From Lysobacter sp. (GTDB taxonomy: Bacteria > Pseudomonadota > Gammaproteobacteria > Xanthomonadales > Xanthomonadaceae): 64,000 bases of DNA. Of the stretch, positions 8,526 through 18,490 are shown one piece after another (positions within the stretch are counted from its first letter, which is position 1; each line of letters starts with the position of its first letter). The notes below the pieces were generated by a model. It was not told where the DNA came from. It ran no database searches and was given only the letters and a program-made list of their open reading frames with translations. The stretch spans positions 248,001-312,000 of the forward strand of contig JAHCAU010000002.1 of the NCBI GenBank assembly GCA_019634715.1. The letters are read 5' to 3'. The translations under genes and the position numbers were made by a program.

Positions 8526-9278
8526 TCAGCGCGCCGTGTAGCCGCCATCGGCGATGAGCTGGGTGCCCACAAGGAAGCTGCTTCCTTCCGACAGCAAAAA
8601 CGCCACGGCATGGGCGATTTCGTCCGATGTACCCAGACGACCGATCGGATGCAGGTCAACGGCCTTCTGGAGGGCCGATTCATCCAGGAAATCCAGGATG
8701 GGCGTACGCACGTAACCGGGATGAATCGAATTGATCCGGATTCCCTTGGACGCATAGGCCAGTCCTGCCGAGCGGGTCAGCCCGGTCACGCCATGTTTGG
8801 CTGCGACGTACGCAGGGTTCGCTGCGTCGCCCACCACCCCCAGGATGGAGGAGACGTTGACGATGGCGCCGCCTCCCGAGCGCAGGATGGCGGGAATCTG
8901 ATGGCGCAGGCCATAGAACACGCCGTTCAGGTTGACATCGATCACCCGGCGCCAGGCGGCAGGGTCCAGTTCTCCCGCCGGGCTCTGGTCGCCACCGATA
9001 CCGGCGTTGTTGACGGCAAAATGAAGGTCGCCGAACGTATCGACCGCGCAGGCCACGGCAGCCTGGACCTCATCGATGCATGCCACGTCGGCCACGTTGG
9101 CCACGGCGTGGCCGCCCTCGGCGTTGATGAGGCTGGTGACGCGCTGCGCATTGTCGGCGCTGACATCGGAGACGACGACATTCAGGCCGTTGCTTGCAAG
9201 CAGCCGGGCAATGGCCTCGCCAATGCCAGACCCTGCACCGGTGACCAGGGCTACGCGGCCAGAGAATGAGTACTGCAT
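8526..9278 (-). CDS. Short-chain dehydrogenase/reductase (SDR)
   Basis: A 250-residue classical SDR with the Rossmann glycine motif 'ALVTGAGSGIGEAIARLL' near residue 10, NNAG near residue 90, a catalytic Ser in 'IVNVSSILG' and the YxxxK motif 'AYVAAKHGVTG'. The acidic 'VVVSDVSADNA' after the second strand suggests NAD(H) preference. It lies between the MaoC-PTA fusion and acetate kinase. Given the PHB genes nearby it may be a 3-hydroxybutyrate or other hydroxyacyl dehydrogenase, or an enoyl-reductase-like redox enzyme. The substrate cannot be read from sequence. Confidence 0.85.
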   Translation of the reverse strand: MQYSFSGRVALVTGAGSGIGEAIARLLASNGLNVVVSDVSADNAQRVTSLINAEGGHAVANVADVACIDEVQAAVACAVDTFGDLHFAVNNAGIGGDQSPAGELDPAAWRRVIDVNLNGVFYGLRHQIPAILRSGGGAIVNVSSILGVVGDAANPAYVAAKHGVTGLTRSAGLAYASKGIRINSIHPGYVRTPILDFLDESALQKAVDLHPIGRLGTSDEIAHAVAFLLSEGSSFLVGTQLIADGGYTAR

Positions 9279-9339
9279 GGTGTTTCCTCCAAAGGGGTGG
9301 ATTAAAAAGAGGGGGTTAATAAGTTGCCGATAAGTCGGC

Positions 9340-10761
9340 TCAAGGGGGTGACAGCCGATAGTGGTGGGCCAGCATCAGTGCGATCGCGCATGAGGCGATG
9401 CGTGTATCACGCGAGTCGGCGCGGCTGGTCAGAATGACTGGCACCTTGGCTCCAAGAACGATCCCGGCGCTGGCTGCGCCGCCCATGAAGATCAACTGCT
9501 TGGCAAGCATGTTGCCGCTCTCCAGGTCAGGCACGACGAGGATGTCAGCTTGCCCGGCGACCTCGGAAACGATCCCCTTGATACGCGCAGCGGCGATGGA
9601 GACGGCGTTGTCGAAGGCCAGCGGCCCGTCGAGCAGGCCGCCAGTGATCTGGCCGCGATCGGCCATCTTGCACAGCGCCGCAGCGTCCAGCGTGGCCGCC
9701 ATCGTCGGGCTGACCGTCTCGACCGCGGCCAGGATCGCGACCTTGGGTTCGCGCACGCCGATCACCTGTGCCAGCTCGATGGCGTTGCGGATGATGTCTG
9801 CCTTCTGTTCCAGAGTCGGGGCGATATTGATCGCTGCATCGGTGACGATGAACGGGCGCGGATAGGCCGGTGTCTGCAACAGGAAGCAATGGCTGACCCG
9901 GCGCTTGGTGCGCAACCCCGCTGCTGCCGAAACCAGCGCGGACATCAGTTCGTCGGTGTGCAGGCTCCCTTTCATCAGGGCTTCGACTTCACCTGCGGCT
10001 GCCAAGGCGACGGCTTGCTGCGCAGCGGCGTGGCTGTGCGGGACGTCCACAATGGCGACGTCGGCCAGATCCAGCCCGGCCTCTGTGGCGACTGCTTCCA
10101 GCCGCGCCCGTGATCCGACCAGCACCGGTTCGATCAACCCCGCGTGGCGTGCTTCGAGCGCAGCGGACAGACTGGGGGCATCGCAGGGATGGGCGACGGC
10201 CACCCGAATCGGTTGCAAGTGCGCGACGTGCGCCAGCAGGCGTTGCAGGCCTGTGTGGCCCTGCGCATCCGGGTGGATTTCCGGCAACGCCGTGCGCGTT
10301 CTTTCAATGCGCTCAGTGGGCGCTACGACCTCTACCTGGCCCTGGAAAACCGCCACCCCCTCCTGGCTGGTGCAGGTGCAGTCCAGCGTGACGTGATGGG
10401 TGGCCGTGTCTTTGCTGCTCACCTGCATCTGCACGGTCAGCCTGTCGCCGGGCCGAACGGCTCCGAGCAAGCGCAGGTTCTGGCTGACATATTGGGTTCC
10501 AGGCCCCGGCAGGCGTGTTCCCAGCACAGCCGAGATCAGGACGTTTGCACAAATGGCCTCCGTGGTGTCCCGCGAGGGCGAAGACACCGAAGATTCCGGA
10601 TCCACATCGCCCGATTGCAGCGCGAACATGTGGATGTCTTGCGGCGAAAACGCGCGTTCGAGGCTGGCGCTGTCGCCGATGGCGATCTCGTCGAAGGTGC
10701 GGTTGCGCAGAACCTGCAATGCGTCGGCGGCGCCATCGACCGGTGCGGAGGACGTCGTCAT
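9340..10761 (-). CDS. Bifunctional MaoC-type enoyl-CoA hydratase / phosphate acetyl(butyryl)transferase
   Basis: A 473-residue fusion. Residues about 15-150 form a MaoC/hot-dog dehydratase ('NRTFDEIAIGDSASLERAFS', 'GTRLPGPGTQYVSQNLRLL'). From about 165 a phosphotransacylase domain follows ('HPCDAPSLSAALEARHAGLI', 'MKGSLHTDELMSALV', 'KVPVILTSRADS'). The first half can hydrate enoyl-CoA to (R)-3-hydroxyacyl-CoA for PHA synthesis; the second exchanges CoA for phosphate, feeding the acetate kinase downstream. The ATG overlaps the DUF3141 stop by four bases. It couples storage polymer, acyl-CoA and acetyl-phosphate metabolism in one protein. Confidence 0.92.
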   Translation of the reverse strand: MTTSSAPVDGAADALQVLRNRTFDEIAIGDSASLERAFSPQDIHMFALQSGDVDPESSVSSPSRDTTEAICANVLISAVLGTRLPGPGTQYVSQNLRLLGAVRPGDRLTVQMQVSSKDTATHHVTLDCTCTSQEGVAVFQGQVEVVAPTERIERTRTALPEIHPDAQGHTGLQRLLAHVAHLQPIRVAVAHPCDAPSLSAALEARHAGLIEPVLVGSRARLEAVATEAGLDLADVAIVDVPHSHAAAQQAVALAAAGEVEALMKGSLHTDELMSALVSAAAGLRTKRRVSHCFLLQTPAYPRPFIVTDAAINIAPTLEQKADIIRNAIELAQVIGVREPKVAILAAVETVSPTMAATLDAAALCKMADRGQITGGLLDGPLAFDNAVSIAAARIKGIVSEVAGQADILVVPDLESGNMLAKQLIFMGGAASAGIVLGAKVPVILTSRADSRDTRIASCAIALMLAHHYRLSPP

Positions 10762-13262
10762 TTGCCTTTCCCTCGCCGTGTTTGACTTGTCCGCGGGGCG
10801 GCTGGCGTCTTGGACACAGTTTTCTGCGTAGCAGTTTTCTTCTGAGGCGCCTTAGGCTTTGGAGAGGATGTCTTGGAGGTCGTGTTTGTGGCCGGAGCGG
10901 AGGTGTCACTGGCGGAGCTCGGCATGGCTGGCGCCGCATTCGCATCCTCGACCGCAGCGGATGTGCCACTGGCAGAGCGTGGCATGGCGGTTGTCGACTT
11001 CGCGTCCACGACCGTAGCGGAGGTATCAGTGGCGGGACTTATCACGGCGGGCGCCGAAGCCGCCTGCGCTTGGCGCTCGGCCTGCTCGAACAAGGTAGAA
11101 ACCTGTTCCAGCCTGGTTTGTTCTTGTGCGGACAGCACACCGCCGCTGCCAATCACTTGCACGATCATTCCCGCCACCTGGCGGATCTCATCAGGCGCTA
11201 TGTCGTTCAGCAATTCGGGGATGGCGGACACCGTGGCGTCCTTGTCGAGCCTCATGAGCAAAGCCTGACGACGCACGAGGTGGCGAAAGGCCTGCATGTC
11301 GAAGTCGCTGCCCAGGTGGGGACGCACCAGTTGCTCTGCGTGCCGGAAGTGCCGCCCGTCGGCCTCGCCACGCGCCGCGAGCACGAAGAACAGCGCCCGT
11401 ATGGAGGCTTCGGTGATCCCGCCGCTGTGAATATCCGCTTCGAGCCGTGTCAACTCTTGCGCCAGATACTGGCGGTGCTCGGGCGTCTCGCTGGGATGGG
11501 GTCGCGGCGGTGCATCGTCGTGCAGGCTCTGTCCAGTCATGGCCTGCACCAGCGGCAGGCTGTACAGCGTGTCAAACGCCTGTGCGTAGATCTGGTCGCG
11601 GCAATCACGGAATTGATCCAGCATCTGTTCGACGGCGGTGGAAAACTGCGCCTGCAGTTGCAGGAAAGGGTTGGCCTCGGAGACGGGCTGACGATGGTCG
11701 CGCACGTGTTGCGCAGCCTCATGTACTGCGGCGGCGAGCGGATGCCTGTCAGACCACAATTCATAGCCCATGCGCAGCGGATGCAGCGGCTCCAGCCACT
11801 TCGCACCCTGGTCCGTGACCAGGGCACGCATCCATGGCTGCACGAAGCTGCGGTAGCAAGCCAGGTTGACCTCGGAGATCCGCGCAACGGCGGCGAACCG
11901 GCGATCGTTCTCAGGGTCGGGACGGACGATCTCACGGACTTCATCGATGTTGCTGCGCTGGATCCGAGTCAGGTAGGCGTTCCCGGTCGGCTCGCCTTCC
12001 TGCGACCCGTCTGGATTTTCATCGACCAGCATGCGGTGGATACCGGCCGGCAGCACGTCGATGACGTCGATGTTGGCGGCGAACTCTTGGTGCTCTTTAC
12101 GCCCGACGCTGCCGGAGACGAAGATTCCCAGATGTCCGATGCTGTCATGGGTAGCGTAGACGATGGTCTGGTCATGTCCCAGCACGTCCAGGTCGTTGCG
12201 GTACAGGTCGGTGATCCAGCCCAGGGCCTGGGGCGGCGGGGTGATGTTGTCCCCATAGGAGCAGAACACCACGATCGGCGAGCGAATATTGCGCAGGTCG
12301 ATGCGCACGCCATCGGATGTCATCAGTTGGGCGGTGCTCAGCTTGTTGCCGATGAACAGGTTATCGACGATGTACTGCATCTCCACGTCATTCAGGAAGA
12401 CGTGGCCGCCCCAGTACTTTTCGAACTGCAAGTAGCGCGGGCCTTCCGTGTCGACATTGGCGTACAGGTTGTACTGTTTGCTCCAAAGCGTATTGGCCGG
12501 GTCCAGGTTTTCAAAGTTCTGTACCAGCCAGGCACCGTCGAACCGGCCGGCGCCCAGATCGCTGGTCAATGCCGTCAACCAGCTACCGCCAGTGAGGCCG
12601 CCCGCGTAGCGCATCGGGTTATCACCGGCCCAGTAGGACAGCGGCGCGCCGGCTACGATGATCGGCCCGAACAGTTCGGGCCAGACGGCAGCTGCCATCA
12701 GAATCTGCCAGCCCGCCTGGCAATTGCCGATGACAGCGGGCTTGCCGCGGCTGCCGGGGTGCAGCTCGCCGACCCTGCGCACGAAGGCCGCTTCGGCGCG
12801 CATGACGTCCTCGACGGTCTGGCCGGGAACGGGATCGGGCAGAAAGCCAACGAAGTAGCAGGGATGACCAGCCTTGAGGGCCGCGCCGACCTCACTATCG
12901 GGTTTGAAGCCGCCAATGCCTGGGCCGTGGCCCGCGCGGGGATCGACCACCACGAACGGCCGCTTCTTGGGATCGGCCGGCGCGTCGGCTGGCGGCAGGA
13001 TGCGTACGAGGCCATAGTTGACCGGCTGCGGAAGGTCCAGCCCGGACATGATGACCTCGGAGGCGAAGTCGAGTACGTTCGGCGTCTGCTCCTGCAAATG
13101 CTCCTGGTACTGGTTGCCGCGTTGGCGGCGAACGTCGGCATACAGAATGGACCGCTGCCAGGCATCCACTGCATACTCGCTTGCCATCGCCGATAGTCGC
13201 AACGGGTCCCACAGCAACTGCCCCCAATCGGCCGTTGGTGATGTCGTGGTGTCTCGATTCAT
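10758..13262 (-). CDS. DUF3141 alpha/beta-hydrolase, PHA-synthase-like
   Basis: A DUF3141-family protein of about 834 residues; the ATG at 13262 was chosen because upstream residues are not family-like. It has a PHA-synthase-like alpha/beta-hydrolase core: 'RPFVVVDPRAGHGPGIGGFK', then a box 'AVIGNCQAGW' with Cys near 181 replacing the usual Ser, an Asp in 'FCSYGDNITPP', and a His in 'DSIGHLGIFVSG'. A helical C-terminal half follows, then a low-complexity Ala/Ser/Thr tail with 20-residue repeats and a Lys/Pro-rich end resembling a PhaF/histone-like tail. It probably acts on PHA granules or hydroxyacyl thioesters. The biochemical reaction is not established. Confidence 0.8.
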   Translation of the reverse strand: MNRDTTTSPTADWGQLLWDPLRLSAMASEYAVDAWQRSILYADVRRQRGNQYQEHLQEQTPNVLDFASEVIMSGLDLPQPVNYGLVRILPPADAPADPKKRPFVVVDPRAGHGPGIGGFKPDSEVGAALKAGHPCYFVGFLPDPVPGQTVEDVMRAEAAFVRRVGELHPGSRGKPAVIGNCQAGWQILMAAAVWPELFGPIIVAGAPLSYWAGDNPMRYAGGLTGGSWLTALTSDLGAGRFDGAWLVQNFENLDPANTLWSKQYNLYANVDTEGPRYLQFEKYWGGHVFLNDVEMQYIVDNLFIGNKLSTAQLMTSDGVRIDLRNIRSPIVVFCSYGDNITPPPQALGWITDLYRNDLDVLGHDQTIVYATHDSIGHLGIFVSGSVGRKEHQEFAANIDVIDVLPAGIHRMLVDENPDGSQEGEPTGNAYLTRIQRSNIDEVREIVRPDPENDRRFAAVARISEVNLACYRSFVQPWMRALVTDQGAKWLEPLHPLRMGYELWSDRHPLAAAVHEAAQHVRDHRQPVSEANPFLQLQAQFSTAVEQMLDQFRDCRDQIYAQAFDTLYSLPLVQAMTGQSLHDDAPPRPHPSETPEHRQYLAQELTRLEADIHSGGITEASIRALFFVLAARGEADGRHFRHAEQLVRPHLGSDFDMQAFRHLVRRQALLMRLDKDATVSAIPELLNDIAPDEIRQVAGMIVQVIGSGGVLSAQEQTRLEQVSTLFEQAERQAQAASAPAVISPATDTSATVVDAKSTTAMPRSASGTSAAVEDANAAPAMPSSASDTSAPATNTTSKTSSPKPKAPQKKTATQKTVSKTPAAPRTSQTRRGKGK
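10892..11037. repeat. 60-bp tandem repeat in the DUF3141 tail
   Basis: Near-identical units begin at 10892, 10952 and 11012 (each opens CCG-AGCGGA-GT with variations), giving an exact 60-base period and about 2.4 copies. They encode tandem 20-residue Ala/Ser/Thr-rich units in the linker before the basic C-terminus, so copy number could vary without shifting the frame. Confidence 0.75.
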
Positions 13263-13347
13263 GGCGATGGGCACTCCTTCTGTGATGAAACTGAAAAATT
13301 GAATGGCAAGGGGCCGCAGGCACATCGTCTTGCTGGCCCTTCCTCAC

Positions 13348-14094
13348 TCAGTACATGTGCTGGCCACCATTCATCGACACGTTGCTGCCGGTCATGAACC
13401 CCGCAGACTCGCTGGCGATGAATGCAACCAGTGCGGCGATTTCCTCAGGCCGTCCCAGACGACCCACGGGAATACCGGCAATCACCTGCTTGACCACCTC
13501 CTCCGACATGCTCGTCACCATCTTCGTATCCAGATACCCCGGCGAGACGGTGTTGACCGTCACGCCCTTGCGCGCCACCTCCTGCGCAAGGGCTTTAGTG
13601 AAGCCATGCATGCCGGCCTTTGCGGCGGAGTAGTTGGTCTGGCCGAACTGCCCCTTGGAGCCGTTGATCGAGGAGATGTTGACGATCCTGCCCCAGCCGC
13701 GTTCGAGCATGCCGTCGATGAATGGCCGGGTGACGTTGAAAACGGAGTCGAGATTGACCCGCAGGACCGCATCCCAATCGGCGTAGCTCAGCTTGCGGAA
13801 CGTAGCATCACGCGTGATGCCCGCGTTGTTGACCAGAATGTCGATGTGGTGACCGTCTGCTTGAATGAGGCCGGCCAGCTCCTGGCAGGAGGCATGGTCG
13901 GCCACATCCGCGCCGTAGGCGGCGAAGTCGTAACCTTCGCCGGCTTGGGTTTTCAGCCACGCGCCAATGCTGGCATTGCCCGGCGAATGGACGATGAGCA
14001 CGGTATGGCCCGCATCGTGCAAGGCCCGGGCGATGGCTTCGCCCAGGCCGCCGCTGCCGCCGGTGACCAGTGCAGTGCGTTGCTCAGCCGGCAT
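13348..14094 (-). CDS. phaB: Acetoacetyl-CoA reductase
   Basis: A 248-residue SDR close to PhaB/FabG. Motifs are 'ALVTGGSGGLGEAIARAL', 'ILVNNAGITRDATFRKL' (the TRD following NNAG is characteristic of acetoacetyl-CoA reductases), a catalytic Ser in 'NISSINGSKGQFGQTNY' with Tyr and Lys in 'NYSAAKAG', and a C-terminal 'GGQHMY'. The ATG at 14094 overlaps the phasin stop by 11 bases. It reduces acetoacetyl-CoA to (R)-3-hydroxybutyryl-CoA, probably with NADPH, supplying the monomer for PhaC. Because phaA is missing, acetoacetyl-CoA must come from host thiolase or from the MaoC/SDR route. Confidence 0.93.
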   Translation of the reverse strand: MPAEQRTALVTGGSGGLGEAIARALHDAGHTVLIVHSPGNASIGAWLKTQAGEGYDFAAYGADVADHASCQELAGLIQADGHHIDILVNNAGITRDATFRKLSYADWDAVLRVNLDSVFNVTRPFIDGMLERGWGRIVNISSINGSKGQFGQTNYSAAKAGMHGFTKALAQEVARKGVTVNTVSPGYLDTKMVTSMSEEVVKQVIAGIPVGRLGRPEEIAALVAFIASESAGFMTGSNVSMNGGQHMY

Positions 14095-14545
14095 TGCGAC
14101 CACCTGTCTTGGCTGGTGCGTCCTTGTCCTGTGCCTTGGCCCACACCGCTCCCCATTGCTTGAAAATATCCTGGAACGGCAATATCGCATCTGCCTGGCC
14201 TACGGCCTGCGTGACCGATTTCTGCCAGTCCTGAATGGCTTGCTGCAGGCCTTGAGTGAAGGTGGTCTGATTCTTGATTGCGACTTGCGTTAGTGCCTGC
14301 GCGCCACCCATCTGGTGCTGAAACTGACGCCAGAAGGCCTGCGCGGGCAGCGTGGCCAACTCCTGCCAGTTCTGGGCCTTGAGCAGGCTTTCGATCTCAG
14401 TGCCGGACTCGGCAATGTTTTCGCTGCCTGCGCGCGTGGCGTTCTCCAGCCATTGCTGGCCGTTTTCCTGCATCAGGCGCTGCAGGCGCAGTTGCAGTTC
14501 CAGGTTCGCCTTGAACAGGTTGAGAGGGATGGTTTCATTGCTCAT
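14084..14545 (-). CDS. phaP: Phasin family protein
   Basis: A 153-residue, mostly helical protein with phasin_2-like composition: 'NLFKANLELQLRLQRLMQEN', many Gln and amphipathic repeats, and Trp spaced through 'WLENATRAG', 'WRQFQHQMGG', 'WGAVWAKAQ'. Phasins coat PHB granules and control their size. The ATG at 14545 has an AAGGAG site seven bases upstream; the in-frame TTG before it is less likely. It is the first gene of the PHA part and begins 47 bases after the efflux permease gene, so it could be co-transcribed with the efflux operon. Confidence 0.85.
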   Translation of the reverse strand: MSNETIPLNLFKANLELQLRLQRLMQENGQQWLENATRAGSENIAESGTEIESLLKAQNWQELATLPAQAFWRQFQHQMGGAQALTQVAIKNQTTFTQGLQQAIQDWQKSVTQAVGQADAILPFQDIFKQWGAVWAKAQDKDAPAKTGGRNAG

Positions 14546-14592
14546 GGTCAAACTCCTTACTGGGTTGAGTGCCCAATCGGGCGGTCAGACGA

Positions 14593-15723
14593 TCAGGCCA
14601 TCTGGCCGATCGTTTTGCGAAAGCGTGCTAACGACAGGAAAAACAGCACCGTGCCGATCAGGGCCAGCGCCAGGAAGGGCTGCCACACCGTCTCCAGCCC
14701 CGCGCCCCGATAAAGGATGGCCTGGCTCAGTTCCACGAAATGGGTGGTGGGTGCGACCAGCATGATGTTCTGCACGATCTCGGGCATGCTTTCGCGTGGC
14801 GTAGTGCCACCCGACAGCATCTGCAGCGGCATGATGGTGAGCATCATCAACATGCCAAACTGCGGCATGTTGCGCGCCAGCGTGGCGATGAAGATGCCCA
14901 TCGAGGTGGTGGCGAACAGGCTGAGCGCCGCGCCGGCGAAGAACAGCGCAATGGAACCCTCGACGGGAACGCCCAGGACGCCGCGCACCATGAGATTGAG
15001 GGACAGGAAGGAGGCGATCAGCACGACCAGGGCCATCGACCAGACCTTGGAGAGCATGATCTGCGCGGGCGTGACCGGCATCACCAGCAGGTGCTCGATG
15101 GTGCCGTGCTCGCGCTCCCGGATCAGCGCCGCGCCGGTCAGGATGATGGACAACAGCGTGATGTGGTTGATGATCTGCACCACCGAGCCGAACCAGGCCT
15201 TGTCCAGTGCGGGGTTGAAGCGGGCGCGCAATGCCAGATCCACGGGTGGCGCGTCGGTGCCGCGGTAACGCTTGACGAACTCATTGACTTCGCCGGTGAA
15301 GATCTGCTGGATGTAACCACTGCCGGTGAAGGCCTGGCTCATGCGGGTGGCGTCGACATTGAGCTGCACGGCAGGCGATCGCCCCGCCAGCACGTCGCGC
15401 TGGAAGTTGGGCGGAATGACCAGAGCGAAGGTGTACAGCCCCGCGTCCATGCCCGGGTCCACGTCCCCATAGTCGATCATGGCCGGTGGCGTGAACTGCG
15501 GGGGGTAGAAGGCCGAGGCAACCCGCTGGGACAGCGCCGAATTATCCTCGTCGACGATGGCGATGGGCGCGTTGTGCAGCGTCTCCGGCATGGACGTGGC
15601 CTTGGTGTAGACCGACGCGGTGAACACATAGACGATGAGCACAAGCATCATCGGATCGCGCCAAAGACTCCACAGCTCCTTGACGCCGAGGTCGTAGATA
15701 TTGGCCAGGCTTCTTCTGTTCAT
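14593..15723 (-). CDS. ABC-2 type transporter permease (YhhJ-like)
   Basis: A 376-residue ABC-2 permease. It has an N-terminal helix ('DPMMLVLIVYVFTASVYTKA'), a large periplasmic loop of about 130 residues, then five hydrophobic helices with the ABC-2 signature region 'GAALIREREHGTIEHLLVMP' and 'LQMLSGGTTPRESMPE'. The ATG at 15723 lies one base after the rbbA-like stop. It is the partner permease of the preceding ATPase-permease protein, as yhhJ is of rbbA in Escherichia coli. Acts in the inner membrane; substrate unknown. Confidence 0.9.
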   Translation of the reverse strand: MNRRSLANIYDLGVKELWSLWRDPMMLVLIVYVFTASVYTKATSMPETLHNAPIAIVDEDNSALSQRVASAFYPPQFTPPAMIDYGDVDPGMDAGLYTFALVIPPNFQRDVLAGRSPAVQLNVDATRMSQAFTGSGYIQQIFTGEVNEFVKRYRGTDAPPVDLALRARFNPALDKAWFGSVVQIINHITLLSIILTGAALIREREHGTIEHLLVMPVTPAQIMLSKVWSMALVVLIASFLSLNLMVRGVLGVPVEGSIALFFAGAALSLFATTSMGIFIATLARNMPQFGMLMMLTIMPLQMLSGGTTPRESMPEIVQNIMLVAPTTHFVELSQAILYRGAGLETVWQPFLALALIGTVLFFLSLARFRKTIGQMA

Positions 15724-15724
15724 C

Positions 15725-18487
15725 TCAGCGCTCCTGCTTCTTGAGTAGCAAAACGGCTGCGCCGAGAATGACTGGGACCGACAAGAGCATCGACCACAGC
15801 GGCCCTGCCAGATCGGCCAGGCCGAGCGCTTTGCTGAACACGCCACGGCTGATGGAGATCATGTGCGTGGCGGGGTAGATCTCGCCGATGAACTTGCTGG
15901 AGCCTTCAAGCGAGGACACGGGATCGATCAGGCCGGCGAACTGGGTGGCCGGAATGATGGTGCCGATCATGGCAAAGAACATGGCGGCGATCTGGCTGCG
16001 CGTGACGGCCGAGGCCAGCAGCCCCATGCCTGTCGCGGCGAAGGAGAAGATCAGCGCGGCCAGCGACAGGGTGAAGAAGCTGCCCGTGACCGGCACACCG
16101 AAGACGGTGACCGCGAGCAGGCTCATCAGCAGGAAGTTCACCATGGCCAGACCGACATAGGGCAGTTGCTTGCCAAGCAGGAACTCGATGCGCGTCACCG
16201 GCGTCACGTACAGATTGGTGATCGAGCCTGTCTCTTTCTCGCGCACCACCGCCAGCGCGGTCAGCATCGCCGGCAGCATGAGCAGCAACAGGGGAATCAC
16301 GGCGGGCACCATCGCCGGCAGGCTCTTGACATCGGGGTTGTAGCGAAAGCGCGTCTCGACGCTCGCATTGCCTGCTGCGCTGGCGCCGCCGCGCTCGCTG
16401 GCCTGTACCAGCAGCCAGTGCTGGTGCATGCCCTGAACGTAGCCCTGCACGGTTTCGGCGCGCTGCGGCATGGCGCCGTCGAGCCACGCACCGATCTGCA
16501 CGTTCTGGCCCCGCAACACATCGCGGGCAAAGCCAGCGGGGATTTCGATGGCCAATGACAGTTCGCCGCTGCGCATGCGCCGGTCGAGATCCTCGTAATC
16601 GACGATAGGCGGGTGCTCTGTGAAGTAGCGCGAGCCGGCCAGGTTCAGCGTGTAGCTTTGGCTGAGCGTGGTTTGGTCGCGATCGAGCACCGCATAGCTC
16701 AGGTCTTCGACGTCCATGGTGATGCCGAAGCCGATCACGAACATCAGGAGCAGCGAACCGCCCAGCGCCAGGGTGGCGCGCACCGGATCGCGCTGCAGTT
16801 CCAGTGCTTCGCGCCACAGATAGCTGAGCATGCGGCGCAGGCTGAAGCCTTCAGCGTTGTGCCCGATGTGCTCAGTGTGTGTCGCTGGCGTCTGAATCGC
16901 CGTATTGGCGGCCTCGGTGGGGCCGGCGGGAGCGACCGTGCCGCCCTCCGCCTCGATGAGGTAGCCGATGAAGGCCTCTTCGAGGGTTTTAGCGCCGCGC
17001 TTCTCGACCAGCTTGGCGGGCACGTCGCTGTCGAGCACCTTGCCCGCATGCATCATTGACATGCGGTCGCAGCGTTCGGCCTCGTTCATGAAGTGGGTGG
17101 AAATGAAGACCGTCACCCGGTCGCGACGTGACAGCTCGATGAGCAGCCGCCAGAATGCATCGCGCGCTACTGGATCGACCCCGGAGGTCGGCTCGTCCAG
17201 AATCAACAGTTCGGGCTTGTGCACCATGGCGACTGCCAGCGACAGGCGCTGGCGTATGCCCAGAGGCAGGCTGGCCGGCAAGCTGTCGATGACTTCCACC
17301 AGGCCGAAGCGCTCCACCATCTCTTCGACGCGGCCCGGAATGTCCTTCGGGGGCACGCTGAACAGCTTGGCGTGCAACTCCAGGTTCTGGCGTACCGTGA
17401 TTTCGCTGTAGAGCGAGAATGCCTGCGACATGTAGCCGACGCGGCGGCGGGTGTCCAAGTCATGCGGGTCCACCTCATGACCGAACAGCCAGGCTCGTCC
17501 CTCGCTCGCCGGCAGTAGCCCGGTGAGCATCTTCATCGTCGTAGACTTGCCGCAGCCGTTGGAGCCGAGGAAGCCGAAGATTTCACCGCGCCGGATGCGG
17601 AAGGACACGCTGTCGACGGCGACGAAGTCGCCAAAGCGCATGGTCAGCCCTTTGGCCTCGATGGCGATGTCGTCGGCGCCGTCTTCCGGCAAGGGAGGAA
17701 TGACCACCGGTTTGTGCCCGCGCTTTTTCTCTTCTGGGAGCAGGCGGATGAACGCCTCTTCCAGGTTCGGGCTGCCTGTTCTTTCCAGCAATTCCTTCGG
17801 TGTGCCGGTGGCGAGAACCTTGCCGTCGTCGATGGCGGCGAGCCAGTCGAAGCGCTGCGCCTCGTCCATGTAGGCGGTGGCCACGATCACGCTCATGCCG
17901 GGGCGGTCGGCGCGGATGCGTTCGATCAGATCCCAGAACTGTGCGCGCGCCAGCGGATCCACGCCGGTCGTCGGTTCATCGAGAATCAGGAAATCCGGGT
18001 CGTGAATCAGCGCGCAGCACAAGCCCAGCTTCTGCTTCATGCCCCCGGAGAGCTTGCCTGCCGGACGTGCCAGGAATTTGAACAGGCCCGTGGCCTGGGT
18101 CAGCTCATCGATGCGCTGGCGGCGCTCGGGCGCGTCATGGCCGAACAGCCGCGCGAAGAATTGCAGATTCTCCTCGACCGAGAGCGTCGGATACAGGTTC
18201 TTGCCCAACCCCTGCGGCATGTAGGCGATGCGCGGGCACACCAGCTTGCGGTGGGCCTTGCTGGCCATGTCGCCACCGAGCACCTCGACCGTGCCTTCCT
18301 GGATGATGCGCACACCGGCCAGCAACGAGAGCAGGCTGGACTTACCCACGCCGTCGGGGCCGATCAGACCGACCATCCGTCCAGCGGGGATGTCCAGGTC
18401 AATGCCATCCAAGGCAATGACGTCGCGGTAGCGCAGTCTTACCTGGCGGACACTTGCAACGGTCGCGAGCTGCGCGCTGTGGCTCAT
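15725..18487 (-). CDS. rbbA: RbbA-like fused double-ATPase/ABC-2 permease
   Basis: A 920-residue fusion similar in length and layout to RbbA/YhiH. The first ATPase domain has Walker A '[14 protein letters not shown]' near residue 44, signature '[10 protein letters not shown]' and Walker B '[13 protein letters not shown]'. The second has '[14 protein letters not shown]' and Walker B '[13 protein letters not shown]', but a degenerate signature '[10 protein letters not shown]'. From about residue 550 an ABC-2 membrane domain follows with the same '[17 protein letters not shown]' element as the separate permease. In Escherichia coli RbbA was described as ribosome-associated, but here the HlyD-NodT context points to a tripartite efflux or secretion system. 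Confidence 0.9.
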   Translation of the reverse strand: MSHSAQLATVASVRQVRLRYRDVIALDGIDLDIPAGRMVGLIGPDGVGKSSLLSLLAGVRIIQEGTVEVLGGDMASKAHRKLVCPRIAYMPQGLGKNLYPTLSVEENLQFFARLFGHDAPERRQRIDELTQATGLFKFLARPAGKLSGGMKQKLGLCCALIHDPDFLILDEPTTGVDPLARAQFWDLIERIRADRPGMSVIVATAYMDEAQRFDWLAAIDDGKVLATGTPKELLERTGSPNLEEAFIRLLPEEKKRGHKPVVIPPLPEDGADDIAIEAKGLTMRFGDFVAVDSVSFRIRRGEIFGFLGSNGCGKSTTMKMLTGLLPASEGRAWLFGHEVDPHDLDTRRRVGYMSQAFSLYSEITVRQNLELHAKLFSVPPKDIPGRVEEMVERFGLVEVIDSLPASLPLGIRQRLSLAVAMVHKPELLILDEPTSGVDPVARDAFWRLLIELSRRDRVTVFISTHFMNEAERCDRMSMMHAGKVLDSDVPAKLVEKRGAKTLEEAFIGYLIEAEGGTVAPAGPTEAANTAIQTPATHTEHIGHNAEGFSLRRMLSYLWREALELQRDPVRATLALGGSLLLMFVIGFGITMDVEDLSYAVLDRDQTTLSQSYTLNLAGSRYFTEHPPIVDYEDLDRRMRSGELSLAIEIPAGFARDVLRGQNVQIGAWLDGAMPQRAETVQGYVQGMHQHWLLVQASERGGASAAGNASVETRFRYNPDVKSLPAMVPAVIPLLLLMLPAMLTALAVVREKETGSITNLYVTPVTRIEFLLGKQLPYVGLAMVNFLLMSLLAVTVFGVPVTGSFFTLSLAALIFSFAATGMGLLASAVTRSQIAAMFFAMIGTIIPATQFAGLIDPVSSLEGSSKFIGEIYPATHMISISRGVFSKALGLADLAGPLWSMLLSVPVILGAAVLLLKKQER

Positions 18488-18490
18488 ACC

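Noticed and set aside
10515..13196. 893-codon open frame on the plus strand opposite DUF3141
   Set aside because: Antisense shadow of a high-GC gene; the composition (His/Gln/Val-rich) is typical of reverse frames and no motif is present.
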